Shown piece by piece: positions 34,556-42,254 of a stretch of DNA of 64,000 bases. This DNA comes from Streptosporangium sp. NBC_01755. Lineage in GTDB: Bacteria > Actinomycetota > Actinomycetes > Streptosporangiales > Streptosporangiaceae. Both the position numbers and the translations under genes were made by a program. Each line of letters begins with the position of its first letter. The first letter of the stretch is position 1. The notes below the pieces were generated by a model. It made no database searches and had not been told where the DNA came from. It saw only the letters and a program-made list of their open reading frames with translations. The stretch is from positions 6,076,001 through 6,140,000 of the forward strand of contig NZ_CP109131.1 of NCBI RefSeq assembly GCF_035917995.1. The letters run 5' to 3'.

Positions 34556-36280
34556 TCAGCGCAGCGGACGGCCCTCGCGCGCCCGGCGCGGCTCGGCAGC
34601 CTGGTAGGCGCGGTCGATGCGGGCCTTGAGCCGGCCGGCACCCGAGGCGGGCAGGCTCCAGGTCCCCTCCACCTGCACCAGCCGCACCCCGGGGGACTCC
34701 AGCCAGCGCAGGACGCACTCGGTCTCCTCGGCGCTGGCGGCGTGGACCGGCCCGGGGCCGGGCGGCACCGTCTCGGCGGTGGCCGTCAGCGCCTCGACGA
34801 ACGGGGTGGGGTGGGCGCCCTTCGGCATCACCCCGGCCGAGGCGAGCCGCCCGTACCGGATGACGTGGATCTCCCAGTCGCCGCTCGCCACGGGGGCGGC
34901 CGCGACCATCTGGGAGATGGAGGTCAGCGACCGCAGCCGCTGCATGCGGGCCGAGGTGCGGACGTAGGCGGCGAGCCGGTCGCGGTCGGCCGCGGCCTCC
35001 TCGTAGCGCTGGTCGAGGGCCAGGCGCTCCATCCTGGCCTCCATGGCGGAGAAGACGCCGGCCGCGTCCAGCTCCAGTGCCCGGCGCGCAGCCACGACGT
35101 GCACCGCGTACTCGCCGGGGGTCTCACGCCCCTCGCACGGCGCTCCGCACCTGCCGATCTCGGCGAGCGCGCAGGCGGAGCGCCTGGTACGCGGAGTGAT
35201 CCGCTCGGTGCACTGCCGCAGCGGGATCGTCTCGTGCAGCGCGGTGCGGGCGTCCTCGGCGGCGCGGGTGCTGGTGAACGGGCCCAGGTAGGAGGCCTCG
35301 TCGTCCTTGACCTCGCGGACCACCGACAGGCGGGGGAAGAGTTCGTCGGTCAGCTTGAGCCAGAACATCTTCTCCGGATGGCGCGACCTGCGGTTGTAGC
35401 GGGGCTTGGCCGAGCCGATCAGCCTGAGTTCCCTGACCTCCGCCTCCAGCGGGGTCGCGCAGGCGATGGACCTGACCCGCGCGGCGATGCCGATCATCTC
35501 GCGGACGCGGGGCCGGGTCTCGCTCGCGGTGAAGTAACCGCGCACGCGGTTGCGCAGGTTGGTGCTCTTACCGACGTAGAGCGGGTCGCCGCCGGAGTCC
35601 TCGAAGACGTAGACGCCGGGTCCCGTCGGCACCGAGTCGGCCAGGTGTCGCTTGCGGCGCTGCTCGGGGGTGGGCGCGCGGACGAAGCCCTTGAGCTCCT
35701 CCAGCGTCTGCACCCCGAAGGAGCCCGCCCGCTCCAGCAGGGCGTGCAGCACGTCGACCGTGGCCCGCGCGTCGGCGAGCGCCCGGTGGCAGGGCTCGGT
35801 GTGACTGAAGATCGCGGCCAGCGTGGACAGCTTGCAGTTCGGCGCCTCGTCACGGGTCAGCAGCTTGCGGGCCAGGTCGACGGTGTCGACCACCTGATGG
35901 GCGGGCGGTGGATACCCGTGCGCGGCGCAGGCCGCCCTGATGAACCCCAGGTCGAATCCGGCGTTGTGCGCCACCAGGGTGGAGCCCGCGGCGAACTCCA
36001 GGAAGGACGGCAGCACCGACTCGATCCTCGGCGCGGCCACGACCATGCTGTCGGTGATGCCGGTCAGCACCGAGATGAAGGGCGGGATCGGTGAACCGGG
36101 GTCGACCAGGGTGCCGAACTCGCCGAGCACCTCACCGCCCCTGACCTTGACCGCACCGATCTCGGTGATCGCGTGCTCGCCCGCCGAGACGCCGGTGGTC
36201 TCCAGGTCGAACACGACGAAGGTGACCTGGCTGAGCGGTGTGCCCAGCTCGTCGAGTGTTCCCTGTACGGCGTAGTTCAC
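34556..36280 (-). CDS. DEDDh exonuclease fused to a GIY-YIG/UvrC-like domain
   Basis: A 574-residue nucleic-acid enzyme. The N-terminal DnaQ-like 3'-5' exonuclease (about 20-185) has FVVFDLETTGVSAGEHAITE (DxE), NAGFD, and HRALADARAT for the His-Asp motif. A GIY-YIG nuclease domain follows (GPGVYVFEDSGGDPLYVGKS, about 222-300), then UvrC-type helical segments. The architecture matches Rv2191 of M. tuberculosis and Cho-like nucleases, suggesting DNA repair. The GTG start has no strong Shine-Dalgarno. Confidence 0.93.
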   Translation of the reverse strand: MNYAVQGTLDELGTPLSQVTFVVFDLETTGVSAGEHAITEIGAVKVRGGEVLGEFGTLVDPGSPIPPFISVLTGITDSMVVAAPRIESVLPSFLEFAAGSTLVAHNAGFDLGFIRAACAAHGYPPPAHQVVDTVDLARKLLTRDEAPNCKLSTLAAIFSHTEPCHRALADARATVDVLHALLERAGSFGVQTLEELKGFVRAPTPEQRRKRHLADSVPTGPGVYVFEDSGGDPLYVGKSTNLRNRVRGYFTASETRPRVREMIGIAARVRSIACATPLEAEVRELRLIGSAKPRYNRRSRHPEKMFWLKLTDELFPRLSVVREVKDDEASYLGPFTSTRAAEDARTALHETIPLRQCTERITPRTRRSACALAEIGRCGAPCEGRETPGEYAVHVVAARRALELDAAGVFSAMEARMERLALDQRYEEAAADRDRLAAYVRTSARMQRLRSLTSISQMVAAAPVASGDWEIHVIRYGRLASAGVMPKGAHPTPFVEALTATAETVPPGPGPVHAASAEETECVLRWLESPGVRLVQVEGTWSLPASGAGRLKARIDRAYQAAEPRRAREGRPLR

Positions 36281-36377
36281 GATTCACGACCATAGAAGCC
36301 CCGACCGACATTCGCCGCACCGGGCTTTCCCGGCGCCGGCCGCGCCGGACACCCGTGGTCCTCGCGCGGGGAAGGCG

Positions 36378-36476
36378 TCAACTCCAGTGGCTCCCGTCCG
36401 GCATTCGTTCGGGTAACTCTTCGAGGTCGCAGGTGGATGTCCGCATGTCCTCGGCCTGCCGGCGCTGTCGGTCCAT
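36378..36476 (-). CDS. Possible 32-residue small protein
   Basis: In the 374-bp gap between the exonuclease-UvrC gene and the PIN gene, a minus-strand frame begins MDRQRRQAEDMRTS, has an acidic middle (CDLEELPER) and ends MPDGSHWS. GGGAG lies 6 nt before the ATG. A TGGACA-N17-TACGAC promoter-like pair is found about 60-85 bp upstream, overlapping the perfect palindrome CAAGCGCTTG (36534-36543). The base composition is protein-like, but there is no recognised homologue. Confidence 0.3.
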   Translation of the reverse strand: MDRQRRQAEDMRTSTCDLEELPERMPDGSHWS

Positions 36477-36654
36477 CGCGCTCTCCCGGGTGGCGTGCGT
36501 CACAAGGCGATCCGCACAGTCGTAACCTAAGAGCAAGCGCTTGTCCATAAACAGTTCACGGCAGGGTCGGCGGCAGGCCGTCTTGCGGTCAGGTCGGGGT
36601 CAGGGTGCGGTAGCCGTACCCTTGACGTGAAGACCGATCCGAGTAGGGGCCGTG

Positions 36655-37977
36655 ATGAGTTCAGCCGGAGAGGGCCTGTCTCGTCCGTTACCCGAGCAGG
36701 TTCGCTTACATGTCGTGGAGCTGGCATCCCAGATCCTCGGCTCCATGCCCGCCGCCTCGGTGCCGCCGCCGCTGAAGGGGATCGCCAAATTCGACCCCCG
36801 CAAGCGCGCCAAGCTGGGTGGCGCGCCCATCGCCGCGCAGCTGGAGACCGACAAGAAGTTCCGCGAACTGGTCGCGGAGACCCTGACCACCGGCTGGCCG
36901 GAACTGGTCGCGAGCCTCGCCGAGGGCGCGGTCCCGCCGGCCGCGGAGCCCGTCATGGTGGCCGCGGCCGCCTACCTGACCCGGCCGCCCGGCTGGGTGG
37001 ACATGGTGGAGGCGGCTCGCGCGGACCTGGAGCGGTCGGCCGTCGCCGCCGAGGGTTCCGCGCAGGAGCAGACGCTCTCCCGGCTGCGCGAGCAGCTGGC
37101 CGGTCAGAAGAGCGCGGCCAAGGAGGAGTCCGAGCGACTGCGCGAGCAGCTCAAGACCTCGCGCTCGGAGGTCTCCGACCTGCGCCGAAGGCTGCACGAA
37201 GCCCGGGAGCGGGCCAGGGCGGCCGAGGCGCGTGCCGCCGACGCCTGGGAGGCGGCCGAGGAGGCGAAGGCCGCCGCGCTCTCGGCGGGGGGCACCGTGG
37301 AGAGCGAGCTGCGCCGCCTGCGTGAGCGGCTGGCCGACGCCGAGCGTCAGCTGGAGTCGACACGCAGGGCGGCCCGTGAGGGCCGCAGCGTGGAGGACAC
37401 CAAGGTCCGCATGCTGCTCGACGCCCTGCAGGACGCCGCCGCGGGGCTTCGCAGGGAGCTCGCCCTGCCCTCCGGCATCCACCGTCCCGCCGACTCGGTG
37501 GCCTCGGTGGCGCCGGGCAGGCAAGGTGTCCAGGCGGTTCCCGCGCGGGCGCTCGCCGACGACGACCCCGCACTGCTCGACCAGTTGCTCGCGCTGCCGC
37601 AGATCCACCTGATCGTCGACGGCTACAACGTGACCAAGACCGGTTACGGCACGTTCACCCTCGCCGACCAGCGCAATCGCCTTCTCACCGGCCTCGGCGC
37701 GCTCTATGCGCAGACCCGTACCGAGCTGACCTGCGTTTTCGACGGAGCCGAGTTGAACGGTCCGGTTCCCGTGTCGGCGCCCAGGGGGGTGCGCGTGATG
37801 TTCAGCGCCCCGGGGCAGATCGCCGACGACCTGATCCGCCAGCTGGTCCGCGCCGAGCCCACGGGACGCGCGGTGGCGGTGGTCTCCTCGGATCGAGAGG
37901 TGGCCGAGTCGGTCCGCAGGATGGGCGCCCGGCCGGTCCCCTCGCTGCTTCTTCTGAAACGTCTGGGCCGGGCGTAA
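36655..37977 (+). CDS. NYN/PIN-domain protein with coiled-coil region (YacP-like)
   Basis: A 440-residue protein: an N-terminal helical part with an RKRAKLGG segment (about 45-120), a long Arg/Glu/Ala-rich coiled coil (about 140-270) and a C-terminal NYN/PIN ribonuclease-like domain (about 315-440). The acidic residues of the fold are in LIVDGYNVTK, CVFDGAEL and SSDREVAESV. YacP-type proteins are predicted to cut or process RNA. ATG 36655 is preferred to GTG 36652 because AGGGG is 5 nt upstream. Confidence 0.88.
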   Translation: MSSAGEGLSRPLPEQVRLHVVELASQILGSMPAASVPPPLKGIAKFDPRKRAKLGGAPIAAQLETDKKFRELVAETLTTGWPELVASLAEGAVPPAAEPVMVAAAAYLTRPPGWVDMVEAARADLERSAVAAEGSAQEQTLSRLREQLAGQKSAAKEESERLREQLKTSRSEVSDLRRRLHEARERARAAEARAADAWEAAEEAKAAALSAGGTVESELRRLRERLADAERQLESTRRAAREGRSVEDTKVRMLLDALQDAAAGLRRELALPSGIHRPADSVASVAPGRQGVQAVPARALADDDPALLDQLLALPQIHLIVDGYNVTKTGYGTFTLADQRNRLLTGLGALYAQTRTELTCVFDGAELNGPVPVSAPRGVRVMFSAPGQIADDLIRQLVRAEPTGRAVAVVSSDREVAESVRRMGARPVPSLLLLKRLGRA

Positions 37978-38024
37978 ACCTTTCCTGCCCGTGGCGCATC
38001 GGATCATCCGGGAGGTTTGATTCG

Positions 38025-38654
38025 ATGAAGAAGATCATAGTGCTCGCCCTCACCGTCCTCGCCGTGGGTGCGACCGTCACCACACCCGCGGCGGCCGCGA
38101 CGGCCGCCATTCCCAAGGGCTTCCTGCTGTACGAGAAGGACGCCGCGAAGAAGGACGACGACCCCGAGACCAACTGGAAGGTCGGCAACTCGGCGAAGGC
38201 CGGGCTGGCCGTCAACCCGTGCGGCAAGGCCACGCTGGCCAGGGCCGGCAGGGTGGTCGCGCGGACGGTGACCTTCACCGGTGTCCCGGACTTCATGAAG
38301 GTCGAGCAGGTGATTCTGTACCGCTCGAAGGCGGCTGCCGCCGGAGCCGTCGCCCAGGTGCGCTCCGCCCTGACCGCCTGCCGCTCCAACACCGACGCGG
38401 GCTCCGCCTACCGCTACGCCTCCTCGCGCCTGACCGGGCTCGGAGACGAGGCGCTGAAGGTCTCCGGGCAGGTCTACTACGGAGGGAAGGCCGGGGTCGG
38501 CGGTGAGCGGAGCGTGCTGGTCAGGAAGGGCAACGCGGTCCTGGTCTACCTCTGGGCCGGAGAGTACTCCAAGCCCGCGCAGAGCGACTGGGCCACCCAG
38601 TTGCGCGACGCCAGAAAGATGACCGGCAAGATCTGCGGCATCGCCGGTTGCTGA
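38025..38654 (+). CDS. Secreted protein of unknown function
   Basis: A 209-residue protein with a clear signal peptide (MKKIIVLALTVLAVGATVTT, cleavage near AAA-AT at about 25). The mature part has several Cys (NPCGKA, ALTACRSN, KICGIAGC), so disulfide bonds are likely. The pattern of a conserved Trp, GLGDEA and a C-terminal Cys pair recalls PknH-type extracellular sensor domains, but that is a weak resemblance. GGGAGG lies just upstream of the ATG. The 3' end is imperfectly duplicated, including the stop codon. Confidence 0.75.
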   Translation: MKKIIVLALTVLAVGATVTTPAAAATAAIPKGFLLYEKDAAKKDDDPETNWKVGNSAKAGLAVNPCGKATLARAGRVVARTVTFTGVPDFMKVEQVILYRSKAAAAGAVAQVRSALTACRSNTDAGSAYRYASSRLTGLGDEALKVSGQVYYGGKAGVGGERSVLVRKGNAVLVYLWAGEYSKPAQSDWATQLRDARKMTGKICGIAGC

Positions 38655-38672
38655 GACGTCGCCGGCTGCTGA
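38641..38672. repeat. Imperfect duplication of a gene 3' end with its stop codon
   Basis: TCGCCGGTTGCTGA (38641-38654, the end of the secreted-protein gene) recurs as TCGCCGGCTGCTGA (38659-38672), 13 of 14 identical, period 18. Confidence 0.7.
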
Positions 38673-38808
38673 CCGGGTGATCCCGGCGCTCGCCCGGGAT
38701 ACCGGAGCTGCCACCTGCGGCTGTAGAGCAAAGCATGCGAAAAGGTGATCTAAACCTTACTTGTTCTGTACTATTCGCCGCAGGTCTGTGCAGTCTGGAG
38801 GCGTTGAC

Positions 38809-39801
38809 GTGGCCGTGGCTGGTGTGCCGGTTGGACTGATTCGGATACCGGTGGCGGCCGGGCTCGCCCTCGCACTGCTGATGCTGCCGGTGGGCGGAGC
38901 GTCCGCGGAGCCGAAGCCGACACTCGCGCAGGCCAAGAAGAAGCTGGAGAAGCTCAACGAGCAGGCCGATCAGGTCGTCGAGAAGTACAACCAGGCCTCG
39001 GAGAAGTGGAAGCGGGCCAGGAAGAAGTACATGACGCTGACCGGCGAACTCGCCCGCCAGAGCGAGCAGGTCGCCGGGCTGCGCAAGGAGCTCGTCACGA
39101 TGGCGGTCAGCACCTACCAGGTCGGTGCGATCAACGGCTGGGAAGGCATGATCTACCAGTCCGACCCCGGCGCGCTGCTGAGCGGCCTGGCCGCGGTCGA
39201 CCAGATGTCGGCTTCCCGCGCCCAGTCGCTGGGCGCCTTCGACACGGCCACCAAGACGCTGCGGATCAACAGGAACCTGGCCAAGGGTGCGCTGAGCGAG
39301 GCCGACGAGACGCGCGACGAGCTGGCCAGGGAGAAGGCCAAGGCCGACAAGATGGTCAGGGTCCAGACGAAGCTCCTGCGCGAACTCAACGTCTTCAAGG
39401 CGGGCGACCCGGACAGCACCGGAATCCAGTACACCGGCCCCGCCTCGGGCAACGCCCGCGCCGCGCTGCAGTTCGCCTTCGCGCAGGTCGGCAAGCCCTA
39501 CCAGTACGGTGGCACGGGCCCCGGCGGCTGGGACTGCTCCGGCCTCCTCCAGGCCGCCTGGCGCAGCGGGGGAGTCAGCCTGCCGCGGACCACCTGGGAG
39601 CAGTGGAGCTGGGGCGCGAGCCGCAAGGTCTCACTGAACGACCTCCAGCCGGGCGACCTCATCTTCAGCGAGGGCCTGGGGCACGTCAGCATGTACGCGG
39701 GCAACGGCCGGATCGTGCACGCCCCGCAGACCGGCGACGTCGTCAAGGTCGTCCCGCTGTCGGCCTACGGCCGTCGTCTCGCCGGAGCCGTCCGCCCCTG
39801 A
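38809..39801 (+). CDS. Secreted NlpC/P60 peptidoglycan endopeptidase
   Basis: A 330-residue exported cell-wall hydrolase. The signal peptide ends near ASA-EP (residue 33). A long coiled coil (about 36-200) precedes the NlpC/P60 domain, with the catalytic Cys243 in WDCSGLLQAAW and His292 in GHVSMYAGNG. It cuts the gamma-D-Glu-meso-DAP bond, by family. GTG 38809 is chosen: GGAGG lies 7 nt upstream. An AT-rich stretch with TACTATTCG some 40 bp before it may be the promoter. Similar to the mycobacterial RipA/Rv2190c type. Confidence 0.92.
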   Translation: MAVAGVPVGLIRIPVAAGLALALLMLPVGGASAEPKPTLAQAKKKLEKLNEQADQVVEKYNQASEKWKRARKKYMTLTGELARQSEQVAGLRKELVTMAVSTYQVGAINGWEGMIYQSDPGALLSGLAAVDQMSASRAQSLGAFDTATKTLRINRNLAKGALSEADETRDELAREKAKADKMVRVQTKLLRELNVFKAGDPDSTGIQYTGPASGNARAALQFAFAQVGKPYQYGGTGPGGWDCSGLLQAAWRSGGVSLPRTTWEQWSWGASRKVSLNDLQPGDLIFSEGLGHVSMYAGNGRIVHAPQTGDVVKVVPLSAYGRRLAGAVRP

Positions 39802-40045
39802 CGCACGGTGCGGGGTCCTGCCCCGCCGGCCGTGTACCCGACGCCGGCCGTGTACCCGGTGCCTCGCACCGGGTACGGCACCTTCCGCCGGCTCCTCGAA
39901 GCGATGCTCGACGCCGCCGGGTTCGAGATTCGTCGAGGCGGACTTCGGAGAGTCGATCACGGCGCCCGCACGTGCGTCCGGCGCCGACCCGCCTGCCGGC
40001 GACCGCAGCTGCGGGGCCTCTCACTAGATCACCCGATAATCCGGC

Positions 40046-40104
40046 AAGTGTGATGAATATTACAGAAATCACGATTTATCAGGTGTGATGTCAGAAGTGT
40101 GACG
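40046..40104. promoter_or_regulatory. Three AAGTGTGATG-like direct repeats
   Basis: AAGTGTGATG (40046-40055), AGGTGTGATG (40081-40090) and AAGTGTGACG (40095-40104) lie in an unusually AT-rich stretch (about 40030-40220) in the 704-bp gap between the two NlpC/P60 genes. TGTGA is the half-site of Crp-type regulators, and Crp controls cell-wall hydrolase (rpfA) genes in other actinobacteria, so a Crp or similar site is a fair guess. From 39802 to about 40030 the gap is ordinary GC-rich DNA with nothing recognisable. Confidence 0.45.
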
Positions 40105-40340
40105 AGAGTCATATCTCGATAGCATAAATGGCTATTAAGCAGGGATAACGGTAAGATCAAGAAGACTTATCGATCTTCCTGCTCGGTGAATGCTTTGCCA
40201 AAAATTGAAGAATCGGGGTAACTTCTGGCATTGCGACGTTCAAGCCAGGTCGTCGCGGTGAATGTCGGTCTTCGGGCCGGTTTCTCGATAGAAATCCAAC
40301 CGGCCGCCGTGCCCCTGCCGGGGGCGGACCTCATTACGGC

Positions 40341-40485
40341 GGCCCGCCGAATCCATACAGCCAGGAGGTATGGAACCGGGGACCCAAAAGGCCCGACACA
40401 TCGTGGCCAGGGGGTGAATCGGCGCATTTGTGCCGTAGGGCATCTTCCAAGCCCGAACCCGTCAGCTAACCCGGTAGGCATCAGT
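40341..40485 (+). promoter_or_regulatory. c-di-AMP riboswitch (ydaO-yuaA class)
   Basis: The conserved ydaO blocks occur in order: CCGAATCC (near 40347), GGAACCGGGGACCCA (40372-40386), GGGGTGAATC (40411-40420), GTAGGGC then AAGCCCGAACCCGTCAGCTA (40449-40468), and CCGGTAGGC (40471-40479). A CCATAC/GTATGG stem separates the first two. The class binds c-di-AMP and usually turns off cell-wall hydrolase and ion-transport genes. It ends just before the ribosome-binding site of the downstream NlpC/P60 gene. The 5' boundary is approximate. Confidence 0.92.
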
Positions 40486-40505
40486 GGAAGCACCAAGGAG
40501 AAATC

Positions 40506-41141
40506 CTGTCTACCACCCCGTTTAACACCCGTCTGTCGCGCCTTTTCCGCCTTTCCCTCGGCGGCATCGCCCTCACCCTGACCGCCTCAGCCGGAGCGGT
40601 CACCCTGGGATCCACGGCGGCCGGGGCGATGACGGACAGCACCCCTGAGATCCTGGTCAACACCGCGGCCGGCGTCTCCGAGCAGGTCGAGAGCACGAAG
40701 AGTACCGACACCCGGGCCGTGAACAAGACCAAGGCCGACGCCAATGTGAAGACCAAGATGAGCAGGGCGGCCCTGCAGAAGACTCGGGCCCGCAAGGCCG
40801 TCTCGGCGGCCAAGAAGCAGGTCGGTGATCCGTACCGGTGGGGCGCCTCCGGTCCGGGCGCGTTCGACTGCTCAGGGCTCGTCAAATACGCCTGGCGCAA
40901 GGCGGGCGTGTCCATCCCCCGGATCACGCACAGCCAGTACCGGGCGATCAGGAAGAAGGTCTCGTGGAGCCGACTGCGCCCCGGTGACCTGATGTTCTTC
41001 AGTGGAAAGGGCCACGTCGGCATGTACGTCGGCGAGGGCAGGATGGTCCACTCGCCGAGCAGCGGCAAGACGGTCCGGATCGTGAAGCTGAAGGGGTACT
41101 ACAGGTCCTCCTTCGCCGGAGCGGTCCGGCCCGGAGCCTGA
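40506..41141 (+). CDS. Secreted NlpC/P60 endopeptidase with an apparent CTG start
   Basis: A 211-residue exported cell-wall hydrolase. Starting at CTG 40506, 5 nt after AAGGAG (40495-40500), gives a complete signal peptide (basic n-region NTRLSRLFR, hydrophobic LSLGGIALTLTASAGAVTL, cleavage after AAGA at about 41). No ATG, GTG or TTG in frame could provide this; the first is ATG 40629, after the signal peptide, which would leave the enzyme in the cytosol. The NlpC/P60 domain (about 95-208) has Cys122 (FDCSGLVKYAW) and His170 (GHVGMYVGEG). Controlled by the upstream c-di-AMP riboswitch. Confidence 0.88.
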   Translation: MSTTPFNTRLSRLFRLSLGGIALTLTASAGAVTLGSTAAGAMTDSTPEILVNTAAGVSEQVESTKSTDTRAVNKTKADANVKTKMSRAALQKTRARKAVSAAKKQVGDPYRWGASGPGAFDCSGLVKYAWRKAGVSIPRITHSQYRAIRKKVSWSRLRPGDLMFFSGKGHVGMYVGEGRMVHSPSSGKTVRIVKLKGYYRSSFAGAVRPGA

Positions 41142-41150
41142 GCAGGGCGC

Positions 41151-41186
41151 AGCGGCCCCGTCCATGTCAACAGGGACGGGGCCGCT
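41151..41186 (+). terminator. Hairpin terminator of the second NlpC/P60 gene
   Basis: A perfect 13-bp stem (AGCGGCCCCGTCC, 41151-41163, with 41174-41186), 10 bp past the stop. Confidence 0.9.
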
Positions 41187-41236
41187 CCGTTTCCCGGCGA
41201 AGGTCGCGAGCGCGTGGCCGCGATGCGGGGCAGCCC

Positions 41237-41281
41237 GGTTCCGTGCTTCCTGGTTCCGTGCTTCCTGGTTCTGTGCTTCCG
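41237..41281. repeat. 15-bp tandem repeat, three copies
   Basis: GGTTCCGTGCTTCCT twice, then a copy with two changes, in the gap before the metallopeptidase gene. Confidence 0.92.
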
Positions 41282-41323
41282 GCAAGGTGCGGTGCGATAC
41301 CGGTCGAGTAACATCGACTCGCT

Positions 41324-42199
41324 ATGTCCGTCCCGAAGGGGCGCCGCGCCGTGCTCGCCGGGATGCTGGCGCTGATGAGCGTCGGCCCGTTCGCCGGGAC
41401 GGGACCTCTCCTGGCCGGAGCCGGGCCGCTCCCGCGCGACTCCCGGGACCCTCGGCACCTTTCCGCCCCCCACGATCCTCCCCGCGACGTCGGAGAACTC
41501 CCCGGCGACCTTCGTGACCTGTGGCCCGGCGCCGCCGTCGTCGTCCGGAGCGAGCACTCCCTCGTGATCGGTCACGGCGTCGCGCCCGCCGTCCTGCGGG
41601 ACCTGGCCGCCAGGGCCGACCGGGCCCGCCGCGCGGTCGCGGCGATCTGGGGGCCGGTCCGGGCGGTGATCCTTTTTCCCGCCACCGATGCCGAGGCCGC
41701 GGTGCTCGCCGGGGCCGGGAGCACACACGGCCTGGCCGCGCTGGCGACCGCGGATCGGGTGATCGTCCTGCCCTCCGGCTACGCGAGGCTCACCACGGCC
41801 GGAAGGGACGTGGTGATCACGCACGAGCTCGTTCACGTGGCCACCGGCGCGACCCGTGGCGGCCGGGTGCCGACGTGGCTGTCGGAGGGCTTCGCCGACT
41901 ACGTGGGTTACCGCGACGCCGGGATCTCCGTACGGAAGGCCGCCGCCGAGCTGGCCGCCGAGGTACGGGCCGGAGTCCTGCCCGCCCGTCTTCCCGGTCC
42001 CGCGGACTTCGCCCCCGGTGCCCCGCGGCTCGCGCAGGCATACGAGGAGGCCTGGCTCGCCTGCCGGTTCATCGCGGAGCGCTTCGGCGAGAAGGCCCTG
42101 GTGAGGCTCTACGGTGGCGATGTCGCCGGCACGCTCGGCCTGTCGCCGGCCGAACTCACCGAGGCGTGGCGCGACTACCTCGGAAAGGAACTCGCCTGA
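41324..42199 (+). CDS. Secreted gluzincin metallopeptidase (peptidase MA-like)
   Basis: A 291-residue protein with an N-terminal signal or anchor sequence (about residues 9-32). Zinc motif HELVH (His167, Glu168, His171) and the third-ligand region WLSEGFADYVGY (Glu188, 17 residues after the last His) define a gluzincin of the MA clan. An extracytoplasmic protease role is likely; the substrate is unknown. No Shine-Dalgarno is present. TAACAT (41309-41314) lies 9 nt before the ATG, which suggests a leaderless mRNA. A second metallopeptidase follows 55 bp later. Confidence 0.82.
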   Translation: MSVPKGRRAVLAGMLALMSVGPFAGTGPLLAGAGPLPRDSRDPRHLSAPHDPPRDVGELPGDLRDLWPGAAVVVRSEHSLVIGHGVAPAVLRDLAARADRARRAVAAIWGPVRAVILFPATDAEAAVLAGAGSTHGLAALATADRVIVLPSGYARLTTAGRDVVITHELVHVATGATRGGRVPTWLSEGFADYVGYRDAGISVRKAAAELAAEVRAGVLPARLPGPADFAPGAPRLAQAYEEAWLACRFIAERFGEKALVRLYGGDVAGTLGLSPAELTEAWRDYLGKELA

Positions 42200-42254
42200 C
42201 ATTCTTGTGCCCTCCCCGTGATCAGGGGGCGGGGCTCCACGCTGGAGGTGTTTG

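Noticed and set aside
36534..36543. CAAGCGCTTG as a LacI-family operator
   Set aside because: A single 10-bp palindrome with no LacI gene or sugar genes nearby; kept only as part of a possible promoter.
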